Assembly: GCA_023053685.1 (NCBI GenBank)
Contig: JALIGW010000010.1
Location: 8,907,012 to 8,971,011 of the forward strand
Direction of reading: 5' to 3'
DNA: 64,000 nt
Source: Diadophis punctatus similis
Lineage: Eukaryota > Chordata > Lepidosauria > Squamata > Dipsadidae
This document shows, piece after piece, positions 29,918 through 41,255 of the stretch. The notes beneath the pieces were generated by a model that was not told the DNA's origin, did not search any database, and saw only the letters and a list, made by a program, of their open reading frames with translations. Each line of letters starts with the position of its first letter. Positions within the stretch are counted from its first letter, which is position 1. The translations under genes and the position numbers were made by a program.

Positions 29918-32697
29918 CTGCCCCGGAGATTGTTGGGTGTGAGACGCTCCTTTTGAAGTTGGACTTAGGGGTACAGGTGGGCCTTTTCTTAACGTACCTG
30001 CCTCCCAGCTGCGTAAGCAAGGCCCTGCCTGAGCTGCTCGAGGCAGTAGCCGGCTTGGCAGTTGAGTTCCCCAGGCTTATGGTGCTGGGGGACTTCAACT
30101 TGCCATCTGCCGGCGAAACCTCTGGGGCGGCCCAGGAGTTCATGGATTCCATGACAACCATGGACCTGTCCCAAGTAATCCAGGGTCCGACTCATGAGGG
30201 CGGTCACATGCTCGACCTAGTGTTTCTTTCGGGGCAGTGGAGAGATGATCTGAAGATAAGGGACTTAGTCATCACCCCACTGTCATGGTCAGATCATTTC
30301 CTACTGAGGTTGGATTTCGCAGCCCCATTCCTCCCCCGCAGGGAGGCGGGACCGACTAGGTGGTTCCGCCCCAGGCGCCTAATGGAACCGGAAGGATTCC
30401 AGAGGGAACTTGGGGAAATACCTGAAACCCTGGTACACAATTCGGCTGACTCCCTGGTGGCTGCCTGGAACACCGCAGCATCAGGGGCTCTAGACCGAAT
30501 TGCGCCTAAGCGACCTCTCTATGGCAGTGGATTCCGGAAAGCTCCCTGGTTTACCGAGGAGCTCCGGGAGATGAAATGCCAGAAGAGACGTCTGGAGCGC
30601 CGCTGGAGGGCCAGAAAAACCGAGTCTGATCGAACACTATTAAGAATTTACATCAAATCTTATTTAGTGGCGATAAGGGCGGCAAAACAATCCTATTTTT
30701 CTGCTCTTATTGCGTCCGCAGATTCTCGCCCAGCCGCCTTGTTTAGGGTGACTCGCTCCCTCCTTGCTAAAGGGGGGAGCGAGGAACACTTACAAGGCAG
30801 AGCTGAGGAATTCGCTGAGTTTCTGTCGGATAAAGTCGCTCAGATTCGGTCAAATCTGGACTCCGGCTGGGCAGAGTCCATTGAGTTGACAGGGGCTAGT
30901 CTTAGTCCATCATTATGGGAAGAGTTTGGGTCTGTTTCTCCCGAGGATGTGGACAGGGCTGTGGGAGCGATGGGTACCTCCACCTGTTTATTGGACCCGT
31001 GCCCCTCCTGGCTGGTTTCGGCTAGCAGGGAGGTAGCACGCGGCTGGATCCAGGTGGTGGTCACCGCTTCTTTGAGAGAGGGATCCGTACCGCAGTCGTT
31101 AAAAGCTGCGGTGGTGCGACCCCTCCTGAAGAAGCCTTCCCTGGATCCAGCCGACTTGAAGAACTATCGTCCGGTCTCCAACTTACCTTTTTTAGGGAAA
31201 GTTGTGGAGAAGGTGGTGGTTACTCAACTTCTGCAGCTCCTGGATGAAACAGATCATCTAGATCCTTATCAGTCGGGTTTCAGGCGCAGCTACAGTACAG
31301 AAACTGCCTTGGTCGCTCTGATGGATGATCTCTGGCGGGCCCGGGATGGGGGGAACTCCTCCATCCTGGTGCTACTTGACCTCTCAGCGGCTTTCGATAC
31401 CATCGACCATGGTATCCTTCTGCATCATCTCAGCGAGTTGGGAGTGGGAGGCACCGTTTTGCGGTGGTTCTCCTCTTATCTCGCTGATAGGATGCAGTCG
31501 GTGCTGGCAGGGGGGCAGAGATCGTCCCCTAGGCCCCTATCATGTGGGGTGCCTCAGGGGTCGGTTCTCTCGCCCATCCTGTTCAACATCTACATGAAAC
31601 CGCTGGGTGAGATCATTTGCAGACATGGGGTGTGTTTCCATCAGTACGCTGATGACACCCAGCTGTACATCACCACCCCGTCTGACTTCAGTGAGGCAGT
31701 TGATGTAATGTGCCGGTGCCTGGACGACGTTAGGATCTGGATGGGGAGGAACAGACTCAGACTTAATCCCGACAAGACTGAGTGGCTGTGGATATTGCCT
31801 CCTAAGGACTATGACAACTGTCCCTCCTTGGTCCTTGAGGGAGCGAAATTGACTCCCTCGGACCAGGTCCGCAACTTGGGGGTCCTTCTAGATCCACAGC
31901 TAAAATTGGACAATCATCTTTCTGCTGTGGCTAGAGGGGCCTTTGCACAGGTTCGCCTGGTGCACCAGTTGCGGCCATATTTGGAGAAGGAGGCTCTACT
32001 CACGGTCACTCATGCCCTTGTCACCTCTCGTTTGGACTACTGCAATGCGCTCTACATGGGGCTACCCTTGAAGAGTATCCGGAGACTTCAGTTGGTGCAA
32101 AATGTGGCTGCGCGTGCTGTGGTGGGTGTGCCAAGGTATACCCACGTGACATCGATACTCCGCCAGCTGCATTGGTTGCCCATCGGTCTCCGGGTCCAAT
32201 TCAAGGTGTTGATTACCATCTTTAAAGCCCTTCATGGCTTGGGACCAGGTTATCTACGGGACCGCATTCTGCCTCATACTTCCCTTCGACCGGTTAGGGC
32301 CCACAGAGTTGGTCTCCTCCAGGTCCCGTCGGCCAAGCAATGCCGGCTGGCGGGCCCAAGGGGGAGAGCCTTCTCTGTGGCTGGCCCTGTGCTCTGGAAC
32401 CAACTTCCGCCAGAGACCCGAACTATCCCCACTCTGCTGGCCTTCCGGAAAGCTGTTAAGACATGGCTTTTCCTGCAGGCGGGGGGTAGAGCTTAATTCA
32501 CTCGAGCTCACCCCCCAAGTATGTATGATATTGAATGGTTGGTGATGATTTCTATATTATGTTTTAATTTTTATATTTGCTTTTAATTAACTTTTTAGAT
32601 TTTGGTTATTCTTGTATTTTCTCACTGTTGTACGCCGCCCTGAGTCCTTAGGGAGTTGGGCGGCATATAAGAATTCCAAAATAAATAAATAAATAAA
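29918..32697 (+). mobile_element. L3-like CR1 LINE, 5'-truncated, TSD TAAACTC
   Basis: 2.78 kb with a continuous ORF2 segment and a 3' UTR ending in CGCCGCCCTGAGTCC / GGGCGGCATATAAG, which can form a stem, then an AATAAATA tail. TAAACTC occurs at 29,911-29,917 and 32,698-32,704, where the Copia RT frame stops and resumes. L3-like refers to the CR1-clade L3 lineage, judged from the GVPQGSVLSPILFNIYMKPLG and HQYADDTQLY motifs. Confidence 0.9.
29953..32496 (+). CDS. L3-like LINE ORF2p, 847 codons open (endonuclease C-part, RT)
   Basis: The protein copies LINE RNA by target-primed reverse transcription. Residues about 1-120 are the C-terminal half of an APE-type endonuclease (VLGDFNLPS, then SDHFLL with the catalytic Asp-His). 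A basic linker follows, then RT at about 400-660: KNYRPVSNLPFLGKVVEKV, LLDLSAAFDTIDH, CGVPQGSVLSPILFNIYMKPLG and the catalytic HQYADDTQLY. The C-terminal region ends PPETRTIPTLLAFRKAVKTWLF. The endonuclease N-terminus is missing because of 5' truncation, so the first Met is internal and the copy cannot be autonomous. An 847-codon frame without a stop indicates recent insertion. Confidence 0.93.
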   Translation: MKLDLGVQVGLFLTYLPPSCVSKALPELLEAVAGLAVEFPRLMVLGDFNLPSAGETSGAAQEFMDSMTTMDLSQVIQGPTHEGGHMLDLVFLSGQWRDDLKIRDLVITPLSWSDHFLLRLDFAAPFLPRREAGPTRWFRPRRLMEPEGFQRELGEIPETLVHNSADSLVAAWNTAASGALDRIAPKRPLYGSGFRKAPWFTEELREMKCQKRRLERRWRARKTESDRTLLRIYIKSYLVAIRAAKQSYFSALIASADSRPAALFRVTRSLLAKGGSEEHLQGRAEEFAEFLSDKVAQIRSNLDSGWAESIELTGASLSPSLWEEFGSVSPEDVDRAVGAMGTSTCLLDPCPSWLVSASREVARGWIQVVVTASLREGSVPQSLKAAVVRPLLKKPSLDPADLKNYRPVSNLPFLGKVVEKVVVTQLLQLLDETDHLDPYQSGFRRSYSTETALVALMDDLWRARDGGNSSILVLLDLSAAFDTIDHGILLHHLSELGVGGTVLRWFSSYLADRMQSVLAGGQRSSPRPLSCGVPQGSVLSPILFNIYMKPLGEIICRHGVCFHQYADDTQLYITTPSDFSEAVDVMCRCLDDVRIWMGRNRLRLNPDKTEWLWILPPKDYDNCPSLVLEGAKLTPSDQVRNLGVLLDPQLKLDNHLSAVARGAFAQVRLVHQLRPYLEKEALLTVTHALVTSRLDYCNALYMGLPLKSIRRLQLVQNVAARAVVGVPRYTHVTSILRQLHWLPIGLRVQFKVLITIFKALHGLGPGYLRDRILPHTSLRPVRAHRVGLLQVPSAKQCRLAGPRGRAFSVAGPVLWNQLPPETRTIPTLLAFRKAVKTWLFLQAGGRA

Positions 32698-32704
32698 TAA
32701 ACTC

Positions 32705-33113
32705 TTGTTTAATTTCCAATACCCTTTACCATTGTCATTTAATCCTGGTGGTTTTCTCATATATATTTCATGCTGTAGCTTTGCATGTAAATAAGCTGTC
32801 TCTACATCAACATGATGTACCACACTTTTATTTCTAGCTGCCCACACTAATGCTGCCCTCAAAGTACTAGCCTTTAGACTCAGAGCGAAAACCTCATCAT
32901 AGTCTTTCGTACTCTGACTAAATCCTTGAACAACAAGTCTCGCTTTATGGGTTATAGGGCCATCACTGGCTGTTTTTAATTTATAAACCCATTTGCAGCC
33001 AATAGCTTTCTCACCTTGTGCTAAACTAACATCCTCATAAACATTAAGATATTTTAAAGACTTAAGTTCCTTACTCATTGCTTCATTCCAATCCTTCTGA
33101 TCCTTTTCTAGAT
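32705..33113 (-). pseudogene. Copia reverse transcriptase, first part
   Basis: Copia RT N-terminal motifs WNEAMSKELKSL, IGCKWVYKLK, KARLVVQGF and HHVDVETAYLHAKL, ending MRKPPG and YWKLNKSL. The frame stops where the LINE at 29,918-32,697 is inserted and continues at 29,917. Confidence 0.92.
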
Positions 33114-33622
33114 CAGTGTTTTTCAACCTTTTTTGTGCAAAGGCACACTTTTTTCATGAAAAAAATCACGAGGCACACCACCATTAGAAAATGTTAAAAA
33201 AATTTCAGTCCAGTATACCGTATGTGCCGGCGTATAAGACGACTGGGCGTATAAGACGACCCCCAATTTTTCCTTTTAAAATATAGAGTTTGGGATATAC
33301 TCACCGTATAAGACTACCCCTCCTACCATCTTTCTTTTTCTTTCTGTCTTCCTTCCTTCCTAACATCACTTTCTTTCTGTCTTTCTTTCTTTCTTTTTCT
33401 TTCTTTTTTCTGTCTGTTTTCCTTCCTTCCTAACTTCTTTCTTTCTGTCTGTCTGTCTGTCTGTCTTCTTTCTTCTTCTTTCTTTCCTTCCTTCCTTCTT
33501 TCTTTCTTCCATCTTCCTTCCTTCCTAACATCTTTCTTTTTCTTTCTTTCTGTCTTCCTTCCTTCCTAACATCTTTCTTTTTCTTTCTGTCTTCCTTCCT
33601 TCCTTCCTAACTTCTTCTTTCT

Positions 33623-33670
<48 letters not shown>

Positions 33671-34430
33671 TCCTTCCTTCCTTCCTTCCTTCCTTCCTTC
33701 CTTCCTTCCTTCCTTCCTTCCTTCCTTCCTTCCTTCCTTCCTTCCTTCCTTCTGTCTTTCTCCCTGCAGGAGGAAGAAGGAACCTCTGTGGCCTTCGAGC
33801 GGGGGGGGCTTGTCAACATTGCAGACGCTGCACACGCGGAAGGCACCACGGAGCAGAGGCGCCTGGCGAGTGAGGCAAGTGGCGGCATCGGGGGAAGGCT
33901 CCTGCCCGCGTCTCCCGCCCGCCTGCCCGTCTCTTGCCTCAGCATTTAAAAGAATGAGAGGCGGGCGGGCGGGCGGGAGACGCGGGCAGGAGCCTTCCCC
34001 CGATGCCGCCACTTGCCTCACTCACCAGCCGTCTCTTGCCTTAGCATTTAAAAGAATGAGAGGCGGGCGGGCGGGCGGGTGGGCGACGCGGGCAGGAGCC
34101 TTGCCCCGATGCCGCCACTTGCCTCAACACTTACCAAGTTGACAGCGCGCATCCTCCTCGCTGCTCTGGTCCTCCGCGATTGTTGCTATCGGCGCACGCA
34201 TGGGACATCAGTGAAGTCCCTGTGTGCGCTACCTCCTGGCGATCCCCGCGTTTTAAAGTAACTGCGGGGCTGCAGGGACTTAATAGAGGCATCTCTGTGT
34301 CCCGAAACCAACTTTCGGGACACAGAGATGTCCCGTAGCAAAAACACCCGGCGGGTGTTTTTCCCACGGCACACCTTACACTATGTCACGGCACACTAGT
34401 GTGCCGCGGCACAGTGGTTGAAAAACACTG
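33114..34430. mobile_element. hAT element, TSD TTCTAGAT, in Copia integrase/RT
   Basis: Ends CAGTGTTTTTCAACC / GGTTGAAAAACACTG; TTCTAGAT duplicated exactly at 33,106-33,113 and 34,431-34,438. Interior order: GCACAC-rich subterminal part, a CGTATAAGACGAC-type repeat (about 33,221-33,325), a CTTT/TTCC microsatellite (33,330-33,755) and a GC-rich segment (33,760-34,380) with a 100-bp unit in alternating orientation. No transposase. Confidence 0.93.
33330..33755. repeat. CTTT/TTCC microsatellite inside hAT
   Basis: Mixed TTTC, GTCT and TTCC tracts, ending with long uninterrupted CTTT (about 33,618-33,670) and CCTT (33,671-33,750) arrays. Confidence 0.95.
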
Positions 34431-34438
34431 TTCTAGAT

Positions 34439-35114
34439 ACAGTTTAATCTCATCAAAACTTGAAGTTTCTAGGCTTATTTCACAAGCAACATTAGCCTGA
34501 TACCTATCAGGTGACCTTCTTACTCTAGTCTCTCTTCTAGGCAAAGGAATACTAGTTGTAGCAATTTCCTCATTTTTCAATTCTAATTTTACCTCCCCTA
34601 TCAGAGATCTTTCCTCATCTAATGAATCCTCATCATCTACAAATTCCTCCTCTTCTATATTATTCTCCAAATACCTCATAGGAGTATCATCTTGGAACAA
34701 TGGAGTTTCTATTACAATACTATCTTTATTGCTATTTTCTTTCTGCTCTAATTTACTCCAACCTACATGTTCCATAAACTTGGCACTCGCACTCTTATAA
34801 ACATATATAGTGCCTTTGTCCCAAAATCTAAAAGATTTATTATTCCTATCATAACCAACAAAATACATTAATTTTGCTCTATGTTGACCCTTCTTTCTAA
34901 CTTGTGTTGGAATATGCACCCAAGCTGGTGCACAAAATACATGCAAATAATCCAATTCAGGTTTTCTGCCATACCATCTAGTAAATGGAATGTCCCCTGT
35001 TGTAGCATTTACAGCATTGTTCAATATATGATTAGCGCACATAAGAGCCTCTCCCCACACATGATCAGGCAGACCAGAATCATTAATCATCGTTCTTATC
35101 ATGGCTTGTAACAT
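34439..35114 (-). pseudogene. Copia integrase C-terminal region
   Basis: Same frame as the core domain. Motifs LPDHVWGEA, ANHILN and the FGCxAWVHIP-equivalent FCAPAWVHIP are typical of the Copia integrase C-terminal part, followed by an acidic linker and RVRRSPDRY. The frame is cut at 34,430 by a hAT element. Confidence 0.9.
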
Positions 35115-35120
35115 TTGCCC

Positions 35121-35852
35121 TCATCTCTCAACGTATGAATTGTGTTGAGGCCGATAAGAAACAGAACGCCTGTGCTCTATTCCTGCTCTTGCTAACAAAT
35201 TAACAAACTTACTATTTGTGAATTCAGTTCCGTTATCTGTTACCACACTTACTAACTTATTCTTCTGTTTTCTCTCTACAAATCTCAACCAATTTGAGAA
35301 ATTTTGATAAGTTTCTGCCTTAGTTTTCATCAAGTAGCAAAAACCATATCGAGAATAATGATCTACAATACTAAGAATATAGCAAGCTCCACCCATACTT
35401 GGTTTCTTTGGTCCAATTAAATCTACAAACACTACATCTAATGGTGCTGTAGTTTTGAATCCATTATATCTATTAGCAGGAGAAACTTTACTTTTCTCCT
35501 GATTACAGGCATTGCAATTAAGATACTTAGAACATGCTTGTAGTTTAATACCATTAGCCAACTCCACAGTTTTCTGTAACAATTTAAAATTCAAATGCCC
35601 CATTCTTCTATGAAGTAAGTGAATACAGTTGTTATGAGGCTGTTTGTTCTCAAAAACTAAATTAGCATTTTCTACTGGATTTTCATGCAGCAAAAATAAA
35701 CCATTTTCTAATTTAGCTATAACATTGTTACCTTCTTTTTGGATTTCACATTTATCATCCATAAATGTTATAGTATAACCTGCTTTAACTAATACTTTCA
35801 CAGATAATAGATTATAAACCAGTCTAGGCATATAAAGCATTGGCAGTTTTAT
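35121..35852 (-). pseudogene. Copia integrase, N-terminal and core domains
   Basis: 240 codons open. The zinc domain shows HRRMGH followed by CSKYLNCNAC (HHCC), and the DDE core shows VVFVDLIGP, SVVTDNGTEF and the Glu in NSYVER, so all catalytic positions are present. A single in-frame TGA at about 35,118 separates it from the next segment in the same frame. The right end is cut by the L3-like LINE at about 35,853. Confidence 0.92.
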
Positions 35853-36048
35853 TTTATTTTATTTATTTATTTATTTTAGTGTTCTTATATGCCGCCCTAC
35901 TCCCTGGGGACTCAGGGTGGCGTACAACATGTAAAGAACAACTATAAAAAACAGTGTCAATAATAAAATAATATCAGTTTAAATTTTTTAAAAAACATTC
36001 AAACCATACATTCATTGGGGGAGACCTAAGATATTAAATGATCTCGAA

Positions 36049-39000
36049 TCACCCCACCTGCATGAAGAGCCATGTCTTAATGGCTTTTCGGAAGGCCAGC
36101 AAGGTGGGGATAATTCGGATCTCTGAGGATAGTCGGTTCCAGAGAACAGGCCCCCCCCACAGAGAAGGCTCTCCCCCTAGGCCCCACCCACCGGCATTGT
36201 TTGGTTGACGGGACCTGGAGGAGACCCTCTCTGTGGGATCTAACCAGTTAAAGGGAAGTGTGAGGTAGGATGCGGTCCCAGACGTAACCTGGTCCCAAGC
36301 CATGTAGGGCTTTAAAGATGATGATCAACACCTTGAATTGCACCGGAGACCAATGGGCAACCAATGCAGCTGGCAAAGTATGGGTGTTACATGGGTGTAT
36401 CTTGAGACACCCACCACAGCTCGCACAGCCACATTTTGCACCAGTTGAAGTCTCCGGATACTTTTCAAGGGTAGCCCCATGTGGAGCGCATTACAGTCGT
36501 CCAATCAAGAGGTGACAAGGGCATGAGTGACCGTGAGTAGAGCTTCCTTCTCCAAGTATGGTCACAATTGGTGCACCAGGCGAACCTGTGCAAAGGCTCC
36601 CCTAGCCACAGCTGTAAGATGTTGGTCTAATTTTAGCTGTGGATCTAGGAGAACTCCCAAATTGCGAACCCGTTCCGAGGGAGTTAATTTTTCTCCCCCA
36701 AGAACCAAGGACGGACAGTCGACATAGTCCTTAGGGGGCAATATCCAGAGCCACTCAGTCTTGTCGGGGTTAAGCTTGAGCCTGTTCCTCCCCATCCAGA
36801 TCCTGACATCGTCCAGGCATTGGCACATTACATCCACTGCCTCCCTGAATTGAAACGGGGTGGAGATGTTTGAAAACTCACCCTGTGTCAACGGATGATC
36901 TCCCCCAGTGGTTTCATGTAAATGTTAAACAGGATGGGCGAGAGGACCGAACCCTGAGGCACCCCACAAGTCAGGGGCCTAGGAGACGACCTCTGTCCTC
37001 CTGTTAACACCGACTGCATCCTATCGGTGAGGTAAGAGAAGAACCACCGTAAAATGGTGCCTCCCACTCCCAACTCGCCGAGACGATGCAGAAGGATACC
37101 ATGGTCGATGGTATCAAAAGCCGCTGAGAGGTCAAGTAGCACCAGGATGGAAGAATGACCCCCATCCCGGGCTCGCCAGAGATCATCCATCAGGGCGACC
37201 AAGGCAGTTTCTGTACTGTAGCTGCGCCTGAAACCCGATTGAAAGGAATCTAGATAATCAGTTTCCTCCAATAACCAAAGAAGCTGAAAAGCTACCACCT
37301 TCTCAACAACCTTACCTATAAAAGGTAAGTTGGAGACCGGACGAAAGTTCTTCAAATCCGCCGGATCCAGGGAAGGCTTCTTAAGGAGGGGTCTCACCAC
37401 CGCAACCTTTAAAGGCTGCAGTACAGATCTCTCCCTAAAAGAAGCATTGATCACCGCCTGGATCCAGCCATGTGCCACCTCTCTGCTGGCCGAAACCAGC
37501 CAGGAGGGGCACGGGTCCAATAAACAGATGGAAGAGCTCATCGCACCCACGGCCTTGTCCATGTCATCAGGAGTAACTGGCTCAAACTCCTCCCACAACG
37601 CTGGACTAAAACTCGCCCCTGTCAACTCAATGGGCTCTGTCCAGCCAGAGTCCAGATTCGACCGGAACTGAGCGACTTTATCCGTCAGAAACTGAGTGAA
37701 TTCCTCAGCTCTACCGTGCAAGTGTTTCTCACTCCCCCCTTTAGCAAGGAGGGAGCAAGTCATCCTAAACAAGGCGGCTGGGCGAGAATCTGCGGATGCA
37801 ATAAGAGCGGAAAAATGAGATCATTTTGCCGCCCTTATCACCACTAAATAAGACTTAATAAAAGTTCTTAGAAGTGTTCGGTCGGATTCGGTTTTACTGG
37901 CTCTCCAGCATCGCTCCAGACATCTCTTGTGGTGTTTCATCTCCTGGAGCTTCTCAGTAAACCAGGGAACTTTCTGGGATCCACTGCCACGGAGAGGTCG
38001 CAAAGGCGCAATCCGATCTAATGCCCCTGATGCTGCGGTGTTCCAGGCAGGCACCAGGGATTCAGACGAATTGTGTACTAGGGTTTCAGGTATTTCCCCA
38101 AGATCCCTCTGGAATCCTTCCGGCTCCATTAGGCACCTGGGGCGGAACCACCTAGTCCAGTGATGGCGAACCTTTTTTCCCTCGGGTGCCGAAAGCGCGT
38201 GCGCGTGCTCTATCATGCACGTGCGAGTGCCCACACCCAAAATTCAATGCCTGGGGAGGGCGAAAACGGCCTCCCCCGCCCCTGCAGAGGTCCTCTGGAG
38301 GCTGGAAATGGCCCATTTTCCGACTTCCGGTGGGGCCGGTAGGCCTGTTTTTTGCCCTCCCCAGGCTCCAGAGGCTTCCCTGGAGCCTGGGGAGGGTGAA
38401 AATGCCCCCTGGCCCCCTGGAGGCCCTCCAAAAGCCTAAAATGCCCTCCCAGAGCCTCCGCGTGAGCCAAAAATCAGCTGGCCGGCGAGCACATGCACGC
38501 TGGAGCTGAGCTAGGGCAACGGCTCGCATGCCAGCAGATATGGCTCCGCGTGCCATATCTGCACACGTGCCATAGGTTCGCCATCACTGACCTAGTCAGT
38601 CCTGCCTCCCTGTGGGGGAGGAGTGGGGCTGTGAAATCCAACCTCAATAGGAAATGATCTGACCACGACAACGGGGTGGTGACTATGTCACCTAGCTTCA
38701 GATCATCTCTCCACTGTCCCGAGAGAAACACTAGGTCAAGCATGTGACCTTCCTCATGAGTCAGACACTGGATTACTTGGGTCAGGTCCATGGTTGTCAT
38801 GGAATCCATGAACTCCTGAGCTGCACCAGAGGTTTCGCTCGCCAAAGGCAGGTTAAAGTTCCCCAGCACCATAAGCCTGGGGAACTCCACCACTCAAGCA
38901 GCTCAGGCAGGGCTTTGGTAACACAGCTGGGAGGCAGGTACACTAACAGAAGGCCCACCTGAACCCCTAGGTCCAGCTTCAGAAGGAGCATCTCACACCC

Positions 39001-39415
39001 GACAATCTCCGGGGCAGGGCTCCTACGAGGATGCAGATTCTGGCGCGCTATAATAGCCACTCTTCCCCCCTTCCCTGGGGTCGTGGCTAATGCAACACTG
39101 AGAACCCATCTGGGTATATCTCAGAGAGGGCAACTTCCCCCTCCTGGCCCAGCCAGGTGTCAGTTATGCATGCCAGGTCAATCCCCTCACTCTTAGTAAA
39201 TCACATACAAGAGAGGCTTTGCTGACAATTGACCTGGCATTGAACAGCATCAGCTTGAGCCCAGGGCCCTGAAAACCCCGGTCACCACGTACTCGGGTTG
39301 AGCTCGATGGAACCACATTGGAGGGGCTAGAACAAGGGATCACTTGTAAACAGCAAGGTCTTATTCCCTGAGAGCGGACCACCCCTCTGCTCCTGCCATA
39401 CCTACCTCTCCCCAT
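36049..39415 (-). pseudogene. Decayed L3-like ORF2
   Basis: Pieces in different frames: endonuclease start LMLFNARSIVSK (39,164-39,415), VLGNFNLP (38,893), SWSDHFLL (38,650), linker (37,821-38,140), RT LLKKPSLDPADLKNFRPVSNLP to GVPQGSVLSPILFNIYMKPLGE (36,888-37,772), then DVRIWMGRNRLKLNPDKTEWLW (36,562-36,870) and the C-terminus (36,049-36,303). Compared with 29,953-32,496, about 30-40 bp around the YADD catalytic motif are deleted near 36,890, so this copy lacks the RT active site. Confidence 0.9.
38158..38589. mobile_element. hAT MITE, TSD ACCTAGTC
   Basis: Ends CAGTGATGGCGAACC / GGTTCGCCATCACTG; ACCTAGTC duplicated exactly at 38,150-38,157 and 38,590-38,597. GC-rich interior with inverted CCCTCCCCAGGC/GCCTGGGGAGGG blocks. 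Same family as 49,009-49,411. Confidence 0.93.
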
Positions 39416-40439
39416 AATGACTGAGATGTTCTGGTTCTCTCCCCCCCAGAGATCCCTTCCCCCTCCCCGCTGGTCCTCCTACCTTCCTGCAGGCCATACA
39501 TATCATCCACACTGGGCCAGGGAACCCAGTTCGCCCCCCCTCCGTTTCTGTTTCCACACTCAACAGAAGGGGGGCAACTCATAGTCCCCGGCTCATTCAT
39601 ACTCCCATATCCTATCATTCTAATTTACACATACATCGCCCTCAATCGTATCCACACACTTGCCCCCAACCACACCACTTCGAGGGTAAATTTTAAAATA
39701 TCAGCAATAAAAAACAATTCACTCAATAAATCTATTAATTCAATTCATTCCCATTAATCCATCAATATCAAAAATCATCCATACTCCAAATATACATACA
39801 ACAAACATACAGAGCAGACACACCACCTCTGGGGTAAAAAGTTAAAAGCAACAAAAATTAATACAGGGAAATAGTTAAAAAAAGCAAGCAAACATTTGCT
39901 TGGAGTCAAGTAAGTCCAGTTGGTTTTTGTACTCAAATTTCGCCAGTGTAACAACCCAATTTGAATATCAGTTTTCCAAAGAGTCCTCTTGGGGGGGGGG
40001 GTGATGTCAATATAGTCGTAACTTCCCCAACCAGTCCACGTGCATAATCAAGCTCTAAGTCCTCTACTTTATCAATCTGTGCCTTCCTCAATCTTCCATG
40101 AAGGGCCAGCTGGAACTCCATGCTGTTGTCACGGACTCTCCGCAAACGTCTCAACACACTCGAGCGACCGTCTCTGGTTTGATGTGAAAAACCAAAAGAA
40201 ACCAACCCAGCAGATCCCACACAAGCTTCCAGCCGCCACTAACTCCACCGGTGTCCTGCTTGGGGGGTCCCTGGTGCGCCATTCCTGCTAGTTGGCAACC
40301 ATCAGCAGTCCCGTCATTAATGGCGAAGAATACTCAGGTAAGCGCGAAGGCGAAGGCAAAGCAGAGAGGTGGGGGGGAGAGGCAGGTGAACTCCGCTCTG
40401 TTCTTCACGTCACAGCTTTTTTTAATGTTTTTCCTTAAT

Positions 40440-41125
40440 TCAATATACATTTCCTTCTCCATTAGCTCTCATCTTCCAACCATTTGCTAACGCAACATAT
40501 TGACTCCTTTTTTCCATTTTTACAAACTTTTCCTTATTGTTTGTTATACAGTTTGTAGCCCCACTATCTATCACCCATAAATTATGGTTTATTTTATCAG
40601 TTATGTTAGGCATAGTCAAACCAACATTTTTGTGTTCTCTCTGTTCATTTCTGATATTCTGCTTTTTATTCTTTCTACAAAACCTAGCTATATATCCTCT
40701 AGCCCCACAAGTATAGCATTTTCTAACAAAATAAACATTAGAAGTTGTCTTCTCTTCTTCTTGCAGTAGTTTTGTTCTCATCAATTTTCTGTCTTCACAT
40801 CTTCTGGACTTATCTTCATATATCTTTTTTAATATGTCCCAACACTTTGCAGCTTTCTCTTCTCCACAAATATGGACAGTTGCTGGTCATTTAGTGTTAA
40901 TCCAATTATGGTCAAAGCTGTATCATTGTCTCGTTTAAATTCAGCTAGCTTCTTTGCATCTTCATCTTTTGTTGGATCCCAACCTGTTGTATCCAGTGGA
41001 TTTGTTATCAAAGTCCATAAGCCTTCATTTCTCAAAAGTAGGCTACATTTAGTAGACCAAGTATCATAGTCAGTCCCATCCAACTGGGTTATCATTGATA
41101 GATAGGTTGACTTTGCTTCAGCCAT
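40440..41125 (-). pseudogene. Copia gag, zinc knuckle and protease
   Basis: The first frame (40,829-41,125) is the Copia gag N-terminal domain, starting MAEAK with LDGTDYDTW and EGLWTLI. After a frameshift the second frame (40,440-40,784) has the knuckle CYTCGARGYIARFC, where the CCHC histidine is Tyr, and the aspartic protease motif WVIDSGATNCI with DSGA intact. It is interrupted near 40,430 by the L3-like LINE; the protein continues at 35,850 and below. Confidence 0.88.
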
Positions 41126-41239
41126 TATTGATGTAATACTTCTTTAAACTTTCTGAATATTAAAACTGAATTTCCACACTCAATATCTTTTTACTAGCAA
41201 CAAACCACTATCACTCCTCCTTTGGGACCTGGTTTGGGA

Positions 41240-41254
41240 CTGGGCCCATAACCA
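41240..41254 (-). other. Copia primer-binding site (half-tRNA, initiator Met)
   Basis: Directly inside the 5' LTR, plus-strand CTGGGCCCATAACC (41,240-41,253) is identical to the anticodon arm of vertebrate initiator tRNA-Met. Copia and Ty5 prime from an internally cleaved initiator tRNA-Met half, so the position and match fit that mode. Confidence 0.85.
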
Positions 41255-41255
41255 A

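Larger units (their letters stand above)
35853..40425 (-). mobile_element. L3-like CR1 LINE, near full length, decayed
   Basis: Minus-strand order: 5' region (39,420-40,425), endonuclease, linker, RT, C-terminus, 3' UTR with AATAAA tail at 35,853-35,880. It inserted between the Copia protease and integrase, whose frames end at about 40,430 and 35,850. It is interrupted by a hAT element at 38,158-38,589. Junction duplications are obscured by T-runs. Confidence 0.88.
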
